This document shows, in pieces, positions 1-5,027 of a stretch of 5,149 bases of DNA. The notes under the pieces were generated by a model. The model searched no databases and had not been told where the DNA came from. It saw only the letters and a list, made by a program, of their open reading frames with translations. Within the stretch, counting starts at the first letter, position 1. Each line of letters opens with the position of its first letter. Both the position numbers and the translations under genes were made by a program. Origin of the DNA: Bacillota bacterium (GTDB taxonomy: Bacteria > Bacillota > UBA4882 > UBA8346); NCBI GenBank assembly GCA_003501365.1, contig DNPP01000379.1, positions 1 through 5,149 of the forward strand, given 5' to 3'.

Positions 1-259
1 TGGCCCGAAATTTAATCTGCCCGCCCAAGGCCCGGATGGCCAGATTATGATACCCCGAACCCGGCCAAACGATATCTGAGCGAATCTCTTCACTGGCATT
101 AATAATAATCTCCGCCGCCAATTCCGGCTTTGTCAAAATATCCTGCAATGAATATCCTCTACGATTCATGGTCCAGACGCCGCCCGATAAAAGGGCCACC
201 GGTAATCGAGGCGTTTTTTCAAGTTTCAACGCCTTGAGCATAATTTCTTTAGCGTTCAT
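1..259 (-). CDS. UroD-family (MtaA/MtbA/CmuA-like) methyltransferase, N-terminal fragment
   Basis: The gene starts at 259 and runs off the low-coordinate edge of the window; 86 residues are visible. It opens MNAKEIMLKALKLEKTPRLP, the usual beginning of uroporphyrinogen-decarboxylase superfamily proteins: an N-terminal helix followed by a short 'RLPV' strand. A 'SGGVW' segment (about residues 25-29) and an 'SDIVWPGSGYH' stretch (about 61-71) follow. In anaerobes with corrinoid methyltransferase systems, relatives of this kind move methyl groups between a corrinoid protein and a thiol or tetrahydrofolate acceptor; they are cytoplasmic. The start is supported by AAAGGTGGG at 266-274, 6 bases upstream. 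It follows metI by 28 nt with no terminator, so it is probably in the same transcript. Family assignment is fairly sure, substrate unknown. A true heme-pathway HemE is less likely given the RACo and the other UroD-like neighbour. The zinc-ligand region lies outside the window. Confidence 0.75.
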   Translation of the reverse strand, partial: MNAKEIMLKALKLEKTPRLPVALLSGGVWTMNRRGYSLQDILTKPELAAEIIINASEEIRSDIVWPGSGYHNLAIRALGGQIKFRA

Positions 260-265
260 AAACAA

Positions 266-274
266 CCCACCTTT
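266..274 (-). promoter_or_regulatory. Ribosome binding site of the second UroD-family gene
   Basis: AAAGGTGGG lies 6 bases before the ATG at 259, in the 28-base gap after metI. It fixes the start of the partial gene. Confidence 0.65.
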
Positions 275-287
275 AAATGTTCGCCGC

Positions 288-956
288 CTATTTTTGATCC
301 GCTTTGTCAGCTGCATTTTCTCCGGAAATTTGAATCGCTTGAACCAAGATGATTAACAGAACGACTGTTACCAGCATGACATCCGTCTGATAACGGTAGT
401 AACCAAACCGGATGGCTAAATCGCCAACCCCTCCGCCGCCTACAATTCCAGCCATGGCCGAATAGCCGATTAAGCTGATTGCGGTTACGGTCAACCCGCG
501 TAGAATACCCGGCAAGGCTTCCGAAAGGAGTACGGAATAGATAATATGCAATGGAGTTGCCCCTATTGCCAGTGCCGCTTCGATGACCCCAGGCTCAACT
601 TCGCAAAGGGCCGCTTCAACCAACCGCGCAAAGAAGGCGATCGCAGTCACAGACAATGAAACCGAGGCCGCGATAGGTCCAATCGTCGTCCCCGTTAAAA
701 ATTGGGTCAACGGTAAGAGCAATACCAATAAAATGACGAACGGAACGGAGCGGATAATATTGATCACAATCCCGGCCAACAAATTTAAAGCCGCATTTTC
801 TAGAAACAACCCTTTACGGGTGATGTAGAGAAAAAGACCCAAGAGTATGCCGAAAATAATCGCCAAACTCAATGAGATTCCTACCATTTCAAATGTTTCC
901 AAAAAAGCTTTACCGAGATCGGGAAACATTTTGAATAGAATATTAATCGGATTCAT
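288..956 (-). CDS. metI: Methionine ABC transporter permease MetI
   Basis: This is the membrane permease of the MetNIQ importer, which works as a homodimer carrying two MetN ATPases. The protein has 222 residues, close to the 217 of E. coli MetI. About five hydrophobic segments can be seen, near residues 22-45, 55-85, 92-115, 150-172 and 192-211. The conserved 'NIIRSVPF' follows the second segment's start (66-73). The EAA coupling loop that contacts the ATPase is clear at about 119-151 (EAA at 126-128, G132, LP at 148-149). The start at 956 is preferred to an in-frame ATG at 1037: it has GGAGGTG at 961-967 just upstream, and the extra 27 residues of the longer form are arginine- and proline-rich and unlike the family. 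Its start overlaps the end of metN by 14 nt, which suggests translational coupling. The C-terminus is short and polar. Confidence 0.93.
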   Translation of the reverse strand: MNPINILFKMFPDLGKAFLETFEMVGISLSLAIIFGILLGLFLYITRKGLFLENAALNLLAGIVINIIRSVPFVILLVLLLPLTQFLTGTTIGPIAASVSLSVTAIAFFARLVEAALCEVEPGVIEAALAIGATPLHIIYSVLLSEALPGILRGLTVTAISLIGYSAMAGIVGGGGVGDLAIRFGYYRYQTDVMLVTVVLLIILVQAIQISGENAADKADQK

Positions 957-1959
957 GTAGCACCTCCACGGAATAGGTACTTTCCTGCAGATACTTAAAA
1001 AGGGCGGCGATCGTGTCCGCAGGAGCGGCGACACCAATAATTAACAATCCCAATGGTTTTCCCCCGATATATTCGATCTTCCCATGCAAAATATTTAGCT
1101 TCAGATTAAACAACGCCACTGCCTCCGAAAGAATCGGCGACTCCGCCTGCGACCCCCGGTAGATGATTTTAAAGATTATGCCTTTAAACTCTGCAATTAA
1201 ACGGTCGGGCAGTTCCAATGTAAGTGAATGCCGGACCAGTTGCTTGGTCAGATTATGATTGGGGTTGGCAAAAACATCATAAACCGTTCCGCTTTCCACA
1301 ATTTCTCCTTCACCCATCACTGCGACTCGGTCACAAATGCTTTTTACCACATCCATTTCATGGGTAATAATCACAATGGTTATCCCGAATCTCCGGTTAA
1401 TATCTTTTAGTAATTCCAGGATGGATTTGGTGGTATCAAGATCAAGTGCTGAAGTCGGCTCATCGCATAATAAAATATCCGGTTGGTTCGCCAAAGCCCG
1501 CGCGATAGCCACCCGTTGTTTTTGGCCCCCGCTTAATTTCGCCGGAGATGTATGGGCTTTCTCTAAAAGTCCAACCAACGACAGCAATTCCGGTATTCGT
1601 TGCTCAATCTCATTATCCGGTTTACCGGCCGCTTTCATGGCAAATCTGATGTTACTGGCGACACTTTTGGTATGAATTAAGTTGAAGTGTTGAAAAATCA
1701 TACCGATTTTAAGGCGGATATCCCGCAAGGATTTGCCCTTGAAATCCGTGATATCAACCTTGCCGATAATGACCCTCCCTGAGGTGGGCCGTTCTAACAG
1801 GTTAATGGTTCGCACCAAGGTACTTTTACCCGCTCCGCTGGTACCGACGATTCCAAAAATCTCCCCGGTATTTATTGATATTGAAGCTTGCTTAACCGCT
1901 TCAACATCCCGCCGCTGTTTACTCGTAAAAGTTACCGATACATTTCTTAATTCAATCAT
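943..1959 (-). CDS. metN: Methionine ABC transporter ATP-binding protein MetN, with C-terminal NIL domain
   Basis: This is the cytoplasmic ATPase that powers uptake through MetI. All nucleotide-binding motifs are intact in the 338 residues: Walker A GTSGAGKST (39-47), Q-loop glutamine 90 within 'MIFQHFNL', signature LSGGQ (142-146), Walker B ILLCDEPTS (162-170, with D166 and catalytic E167), D-loop 'SALD', and switch histidine 200. The part from about residue 258 onward is a NIL (ACT-like) domain. In E. coli MetN this domain binds methionine and shuts down transport (trans-inhibition), so feedback inhibition by imported substrate is expected here. The length matches the family (E. coli 343). 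The start ATG at 1959 has AGAGAGGA at 1969-1976, about 9 bases upstream. The 3' end overlaps the metI start. The NIL domain separates this from amino-acid ATPases such as GlnQ. The substrate may be methionine or a relative, as discussed for MetQ. Confidence 0.94.
   Translation of the reverse strand: MIELRNVSVTFTSKQRRDVEAVKQASISINTGEIFGIVGTSGAGKSTLVRTINLLERPTSGRVIIGKVDITDFKGKSLRDIRLKIGMIFQHFNLIHTKSVASNIRFAMKAAGKPDNEIEQRIPELLSLVGLLEKAHTSPAKLSGGQKQRVAIARALANQPDILLCDEPTSALDLDTTKSILELLKDINRRFGITIVIITHEMDVVKSICDRVAVMGEGEIVESGTVYDVFANPNHNLTKQLVRHSLTLELPDRLIAEFKGIIFKIIYRGSQAESPILSEAVALFNLKLNILHGKIEYIGGKPLGLLIIGVAAPADTIAALFKYLQESTYSVEVLHESD
961..967 (-). promoter_or_regulatory. metI ribosome binding site (inside metN)
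   Basis: GGAGGTG is embedded in the last codons of metN, ahead of the ATG at 956. It settles the metI start, because the longer in-frame alternative has no comparable site. Translation reinitiation after metN is likely. Confidence 0.8.
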
Positions 1960-2040
1960 AATAGCTTATCCTCTCTGCCCAGCCCAACTTATGGGCTAAA
2001 ACGCCCGGAACCGGAGAGGCTCCGAGTGTCGCAGCCCTCG
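1960..2040 (-). other. metQ-metN intergenic region with tandem small inverted repeats
   Basis: This 81-base gap holds several compact hairpins. In transcription order they are: CGGAG/CTCCG with a 3-base loop (2024-2012); CCGG-TT-CCGG (2014-2005); GGGC/GCCC around a 6-base loop (2006-1993); and a perfect 6-bp stem AGCCCA/TGGGCT with a 5-base loop (1997-1981). The last two share bases and cannot form together. None is followed by a U tract, so these are not ordinary intrinsic terminators. In many binding-protein-first ABC operons, such a stem at the 3' end of the binding-protein message slows exonuclease decay and gives more binding protein than ATPase and permease. That role is inferred here from position only. 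Confidence 0.5.
1969..1976 (-). promoter_or_regulatory. metN ribosome binding site
   Basis: AGAGAGGA lies about 9 bases before the metN ATG. It falls just downstream of the last intergenic hairpin, so it would stay accessible if that hairpin forms. Confidence 0.6.
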
Positions 2041-2874
2041 TTATTTATTAGGCCATTTCTTGACATACCAATCCGGCTTTTGAAAATTTTCAAAACCATA
2101 CTTGGGATCTTCGACAACCTGATGAAAATAGGCCGATCGAACCGCGTCCTGAATATCTTTTACAAATTGTTTATGAAGATCTTCGGTGCGAACTGCGATT
2201 ACGTTTTTAAGTTCTTCCGTTAATTCTTCCTTAATCAATGCCGAACTTATGGAAATTCCCGCCGCAATCGCATAATTCCCATTGATAACTGAAATTGCTA
2301 CACTATCCAGTGAACGTGGGGTTTGGGCTGCTTCAATCGGCGTAAAAATAAGATTTTTGGGATTTTCCACGATATCTTTTTCCGATACGGTTGCCGGATC
2401 TAGATTAGGATTGAGTTTTAAAATACCATGTTTTTGTAAAAGTCTAAGGGCACGGGCCAAATTGGTTGGATCATTGGCAAATGTAACTTTGTCGCCAGAC
2501 TTCAACTCATCCAACGATTTAATCTTTCGTGAATAAATACCGGCTCCGGCGGTAGGAACGTTAATGATTGGTGAGAGTTTAAGCCCTTTATCATCGGAAA
2601 ACTTTTTAAGATACACCGAGTGTTGAAAAACATTAACATCAATCGCTTTATTCGCCAGGGCTAAATTGGGCTGGACATAATCACTGAATTCATAAAAACT
2701 AATTTTATACCCTTCCTTTTCCAATGAGGGAGCAATTGCGTATTTAAACAGATCTGCGTAAGGGCCGGGCGCAACACCGACGACCAATTGCTTTGCATTT
2801 TTGGCATAGAGAGTGCTCATACCGGAAGTTAAAAGCATTAAAGCCATGGAGATTAATATAATTATTTTTTTCAT
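2041..2874 (-). CDS. metQ: MetQ-family substrate-binding protein of a methionine-type ABC transporter (no lipobox cysteine)
   Basis: This is the extracytoplasmic binding protein that captures substrate and delivers it to MetNI. From the ATG at 2874 the protein has 277 residues. It begins with a signal peptide: MKK, a hydrophobic stretch to about residue 17, then a possible signal peptidase I site after 'TLYA' (24). The NlpA/MetQ fold is recognised by 'VVGVAPGPYADLF' (31-43), 'FQH' (83-85), 'NDPTN' (134-138), R141 and 'NGNYA' (198-202); the last three match segments that hold the methionine carboxylate and amino groups in characterised MetQ proteins. The segment before 'IYS' reads 'TAGAG' (108-112), whereas many MetQ proteins have a 'PMG' type motif there, so ligand preference may differ. 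There is no cysteine anywhere in the protein, so it cannot be a lipoprotein, unlike most MetQ. An in-frame ATG at 2904 would add 10 residues but has no ribosome binding site; AAAGTGGTG at 2881-2889 supports 2874. It is the first gene of metQ-metN-metI. Confidence 0.9.
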   Translation of the reverse strand: MKKIIILISMALMLLTSGMSTLYAKNAKQLVVGVAPGPYADLFKYAIAPSLEKEGYKISFYEFSDYVQPNLALANKAIDVNVFQHSVYLKKFSDDKGLKLSPIINVPTAGAGIYSRKIKSLDELKSGDKVTFANDPTNLARALRLLQKHGILKLNPNLDPATVSEKDIVENPKNLIFTPIEAAQTPRSLDSVAISVINGNYAIAAGISISSALIKEELTEELKNVIAVRTEDLHKQFVKDIQDAVRSAYFHQVVEDPKYGFENFQKPDWYVKKWPNK

Positions 2875-2880
2875 CGATTT

Positions 2881-2889
2881 CACCACTTT
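2881..2889 (-). promoter_or_regulatory. metQ ribosome binding site
   Basis: AAAGTGGTG sits 6 bases before the ATG at 2874. It is an imperfect Shine-Dalgarno, but it is the only one near either candidate start and favours the 277-residue form, which begins with a standard signal peptide. Confidence 0.55.
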
Positions 2890-2913
2890 CTTTTTATCAA
2901 ACATCTGTCAAAA

Positions 2914-3015
2914 CTAAGATTCATATGAGACAAGGCCCAGGCAAAAGCTATTGGATGCCTTTGCGAATGTAGCCATTTGCCTACGTTTTAGCCCGGCTAG
3001 ATTGTATACGATCAT
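2914..3015 (-). CDS. Small ORF or leader peptide upstream of metQ (33 aa), function unknown
   Basis: An ORF of 33 codons lies in the metQ leader: ATG at 3015, TAG at 2914-2916. It reads MIVYNLAGLKRR, then a middle part with 'QMATFAK', and ends 'FCLGLVSYES'. It is preceded by AAGGAGGTG (3023-3031), 7 bases upstream, the strongest Shine-Dalgarno in the window and better than that of metQ itself. A TTG one codon earlier is a less well spaced alternative start. The stop is 39 nt before the metQ start, and the ORF lies wholly downstream of the predicted promoter, so it would be transcribed in the metQ leader. I do not recognise the peptide. It has one cysteine, two methionines including the start, a basic patch and no clear membrane segment. 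Options are a regulatory leader peptide, a small functional protein, or a chance ORF behind a ribosome binding site. Its codons also overlap the alternative hairpins described separately, which would couple ribosome position to RNA folding. Confidence 0.5.
   Translation of the reverse strand: MIVYNLAGLKRRQMATFAKASNSFCLGLVSYES
2939..2982 (-). promoter_or_regulatory. Alternative hairpins in the metQ leader
   Basis: Two mutually exclusive stems can form in the transcript. Stem A is a perfect 7-bp pair, AGGCAAA (2982-2976) with UUUGCCU (2945-2939). Stem B is 8 bp with one G-U pair, GCAAAGGC (2964-2957) with GCUUUUGC (2948-2941), closing an 8-base loop. Both use bases 2941-2945. The whole structure lies within the 33-codon ORF, so a translating ribosome could select between them. 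No U tract follows either stem, so termination is not indicated; control of metQ translation or mRNA stability is possible but unproven. Confidence 0.4.
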
Positions 3016-3022
3016 CAAAACA

Positions 3023-3031
3023 CACCTCCTT
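3023..3031 (-). promoter_or_regulatory. Strong ribosome binding site of the 33-codon leader ORF
   Basis: AAGGAGGTG is an almost perfect anti-16S match with a 7-base spacer to the ATG at 3015. It lies about 140 bases upstream of the metQ start, too far to serve metQ, so it indicates translation initiation inside the leader. Confidence 0.7.
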
Positions 3032-3040
3032 TCTTGAACA

Positions 3041-3051
3041 AACCATTGGTT
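3041..3051. repeat. Short inverted repeat AACCA-N-TGGTT in the metQ leader
   Basis: An 11-base near-palindrome with perfect 5-base arms lies about 30-40 bases downstream of the predicted transcription start and just before the strong leader ribosome binding site. It could be an operator half-site arrangement, but it is short enough to occur by chance. Confidence 0.25.
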
Positions 3052-3088
3052 ATTAAGTTAAAAGACCATGCACAATCCATTTCGGACA

Positions 3089-3117
3089 ATTACATGGCCT
3101 CCAGTCTGTCTGGTCAA
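3089..3117 (-). promoter_or_regulatory. Sigma-A-type promoter for metQNI
   Basis: TTGACC (3117-3112) as -35 and TGTAAT (3094-3089) as -10 are separated by exactly 17 bases. Each hexamer matches the housekeeping consensus at five of six positions. A start site is expected near 3082, giving an untranslated leader of about 208 bases before metQ. The spacer contains a dyad, CCAG-N5-CTGG (3101-3113), which could be a repressor site, although 4-bp arms are weak evidence. The promoter lies just past the yezD stop codon, so metQNI could be transcribed independently of the activase gene upstream. Confidence 0.65.
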
Positions 3118-3130
3118 CACATTGCATTTT

Positions 3131-3298
3131 TTATTTCAACCTTACTTTTTCATTTTTCTCAATTTGAATCACGCGCCTGTCTTGAATCAACAAGGTAATC
3201 GATCCATAACTAATACTATTGACCATCTCCAAAAGTTGTTTGAGCTCCTCCATGGCAATGGGAATTTTCTTATCATTCAATTCCTTTTCTTGACCCAT
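3131..3298 (-). CDS. yezD: YezD family (DUF2292) small protein
   Basis: The protein has 55 residues, about the usual size for this family of small cytoplasmic proteins. The family core is clear: a predicted amphipathic helix (about 14-28) leads into 'SYGSITLLIQD' (30-40) and 'VIQIEKNEKVRL' (43-54), matching the 'YGSV-I-I-DGK-VQI-KTEKIR' pattern I recall for YezD. The molecular function is not known; members often lie near sulfur-compound or methionine/cysteine uptake genes, which fits metQNI next door. The ATG at 3298 is chosen because GGAGG (3307-3311) lies 8 bases upstream. Two earlier in-frame ATGs (3313 and 3304) have no site or one that is too close. It is 61 nt downstream of the activase gene, with no clear promoter between, so it is probably co-transcribed with it. 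Confidence 0.82.
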   Translation of the reverse strand: MGQEKELNDKKIPIAMEELKQLLEMVNSISYGSITLLIQDRRVIQIEKNEKVRLK

Positions 3299-3306
3299 TT
3301 CCATAA

Positions 3307-3311
3307 CCTCC
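3307..3311 (-). promoter_or_regulatory. yezD ribosome binding site
   Basis: GGAGG is placed 8 bases before the ATG at 3298. It lies inside the longer reading frame that starts at 3313, so it argues for the shorter 55-residue protein. Confidence 0.7.
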
Positions 3312-3318
3312 ATAATTT

Positions 3319-3359
3319 GTTGCCAAACCCTAAACCGCGATTGATTAACTCAAGGCAAC
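3319..3359. repeat. Inverted repeat between the activase gene and yezD
   Basis: GTTGCC (3319-3324) and GGCAAC (3354-3359) are perfect 6-base arms around a 29-base loop, immediately after the activase stop codon. The loop contains a weak TTGA/TCAA dyad. There is no U tract, so read-through into yezD is expected; it may only be a processing or stability element. Confidence 0.3.
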
Positions 3360-5027
3360 TTAAAATCCCAAACATTTCATAAATACCTTGTCAAAATCCT
3401 GGAAATTCGCGAGTTCAATTACTTCAACATTTTTAACCACTTGCAACATTTTCTTCCGATAGGATTTATTCAGTAATAATGACTGTCCGCCCGATTTAGA
3501 AGTATTTCCGACCATTTCCACCTTATCCGAAAACTCCTCCGGCAAAAGGCCCAGATGGATCAGGCTCTTGACCCGCAAATGATAACCGAATGAACCGGCG
3601 ATCAATACGTGATCAACCTCACTGGCACTGATACCCACATTACTAAGTAAAAATTCAATTCCTGAGCGGAGCGCTCCTTTGGCTAATTGGACTTGGCGGA
3701 TGTCTTTCTGCGAAATCCATACCTTATCCGATAATTTGAAAACTTGCTTCTCATCTTGCCGGACCAATCGCTCTTTTAAGAATTGGGGTAAGTCGGTTGC
3801 GTTTGAACTTTTTAACCGGCCTTTTTTGTCAATCACGCCATGCAAGACCAACTCTCCAACTATATCAAGTAGACCGCTACCGCAAATGCCGACTGCTTCG
3901 CTGTTGCCGATCGTCACGATAGTAAACCCATCCAGCTTGATTTCAAATGATTCAATGGCTCCCAATCCGGCACGCATGCCGTGTGTAATATTCATCCCTT
4001 CAAAAGCGGGGCCCGCAGCTGTAGAAGTCGCGGTGAGCTTACCATCGGCCGCCAGCACCATCTCGCCGTTGGTGCCGATATCTACAAATAAGGTAACTCC
4101 TTTTTTGACGCTTAACTTGCTTGCCAATATTCCGGAAGTAATATCAGCTCCCACATAGGATGAAATAATCGGCGGCAGATAGATCAAACCAAATTCGGAG
4201 ATACCCAGGTTGTGTTCCAACGATTTAACCGACTGACCACCGTATATAACCGGTGTATAGGGGTGTTTTCCCAAAGTAACCGGGTTGATATTCATCGCCA
4301 AGTGCAACATACAAGTATTACCGCTGAATACCACTTCATAAATATGATTCTTCTTGATGGCGGCTCTTTTGGCAATCTCGGTGATCATCCGATTAATCTC
4401 CTGTATCAGTCCGGTATACATTAGCGCCAATCCAGTCCTATCACTGGCAAAATGAATACGGGACAATACATCTTGAGCATGGACGGCTTGAGGATTAAGC
4501 GCCGAACTCGATGCAAGTTCCTTGCCGCTGTTTACATCCACCAACGAGACTACTAATGTTGTAGTCCCGATATCCACCACAATTCCATAATTAAGGCGTT
4601 CAGTATTGCCGCGCTCGGTGCCGAGTAATTCCCCATCCGCATAAACGGCTGTCGATTCAGGGGCTTCGTTATATCTTTTGGTAATAAAACTGTTTTTTTC
4701 ATGGGCCAAACTTTGCCCATGGTCCAGTATTTTTAAATTTCTCCGGCCGGACATTGGAATATCCTCAACCGTTATATCCCCGTCAAACTCCGATTGACAA
4801 GCTAAAACAAATCCCTGACCAACTTCTGTTACATGTTCAGCATGGGCTTTTTGAATCACATTGACAAGCGACCGGTCGCTTAGCTTCACCAAACATTTAC
4901 CACAAGTGCCGCTACCGTTGCATGGTGATTCAATGATTACTCCGGCCCTGCGGGCAGCATCCAAAATTGTAGTCCCTTTTGGAACTTCAATTGAAATGTT
5001 GGTTTGTTTAAAGATAACTTGAACCAT
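3360..5027 (-). CDS. RACo-like corrinoid activation protein (2Fe-2S ferredoxin plus ASKHA ATPase)
   Basis: This 555-residue cytoplasmic protein is predicted to reduce accidentally oxidised Co(II) corrinoid proteins back to active Co(I) at the cost of ATP. The N-terminal part (about 1-90) is a plant-type 2Fe-2S ferredoxin domain with ligands C36, C42, C45 and C77 (C-x5-C-x2-C-x31-C). A linker runs to about 145. The ASKHA part, of the kind covered by the DUF4445 and RACo middle domains, shows phosphate-binding loops 'VVDIGTTTLVV' (150-160) and 'FVDIGTNGEM' (314-323), a 'SGNTCMLHL' segment (235-243), 'GICGSGLLD' (380-388) and 'LIAGSFGYHL' (475-484). The protein is somewhat shorter than the ~630-residue Carboxydothermus RACo, mainly in the linker and C-terminal parts. 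The start at 5027 has AAGGAG (5035-5040) 7 bases upstream, and it overlaps the preceding methyltransferase gene by 20 nt, indicating coupling. RamA-type archaeal activators use 4Fe-4S clusters instead, so this is the bacterial type. The corrinoid protein it serves is not in the window. Confidence 0.88.
   Translation of the reverse strand: MVQVIFKQTNISIEVPKGTTILDAARRAGVIIESPCNGSGTCGKCLVKLSDRSLVNVIQKAHAEHVTEVGQGFVLACQSEFDGDITVEDIPMSGRRNLKILDHGQSLAHEKNSFITKRYNEAPESTAVYADGELLGTERGNTERLNYGIVVDIGTTTLVVSLVDVNSGKELASSSALNPQAVHAQDVLSRIHFASDRTGLALMYTGLIQEINRMITEIAKRAAIKKNHIYEVVFSGNTCMLHLAMNINPVTLGKHPYTPVIYGGQSVKSLEHNLGISEFGLIYLPPIISSYVGADITSGILASKLSVKKGVTLFVDIGTNGEMVLAADGKLTATSTAAGPAFEGMNITHGMRAGLGAIESFEIKLDGFTIVTIGNSEAVGICGSGLLDIVGELVLHGVIDKKGRLKSSNATDLPQFLKERLVRQDEKQVFKLSDKVWISQKDIRQVQLAKGALRSGIEFLLSNVGISASEVDHVLIAGSFGYHLRVKSLIHLGLLPEEFSDKVEMVGNTSKSGGQSLLLNKSYRKKMLQVVKNVEVIELANFQDFDKVFMKCLGF

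Noticed and set aside
957..1037. N-terminal extension of MetI to the ATG at 1037
   Set aside because: The extra 27 residues are unlike MetI, lie wholly within metN in another frame, and the ATG at 956 has a good ribosome binding site and family-like length.
2875..2904. Longer MetQ start at 2904
   Set aside because: There is no Shine-Dalgarno before it, and the shorter form begins with a standard MKK signal peptide and has a fair ribosome binding site.
3066..3097. CCATG-N22-CATGG inverted repeat over the metQ -10 region
   Set aside because: Five-base arms at this distance are expected by chance, and the arms do not extend.
2875..3130. SAM-I (S-box), T-box or cobalamin riboswitch ahead of metQ
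   Set aside because: I looked for the S-box core, the T-box GGGTGGNACCGCG element and the cobalamin-box core on the minus strand. None is present, and no terminator stem with a U tract occurs in the leader.
3299..3313. Longer YezD start at 3313
   Set aside because: The only good Shine-Dalgarno, GGAGG, lies inside this extension and is correctly spaced for the ATG at 3298.
3325..3336. Telomere-like repeat GGTTTAGGGTTT on the minus strand
   Set aside because: There are only two imperfect units in a short intergenic stretch; chance is the best explanation.
3319..3359. Intrinsic terminator after the activase gene
   Set aside because: The GTTGCC/GGCAAC arms enclose a 29-base loop and no U tract follows, so it is not a typical terminator.
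3068..3382. 104-codon plus-strand ORF across yezD and its flanks
   Set aside because: It runs antisense through yezD and the metQ promoter region, and its composition is that of a shadow frame.
3679..4158. 159-codon plus-strand ORF within the activase gene
   Set aside because: It is antisense to a well-conserved coding region with intact ASKHA motifs, has no good ribosome binding site that I can see, and its translation resembles no family I know.
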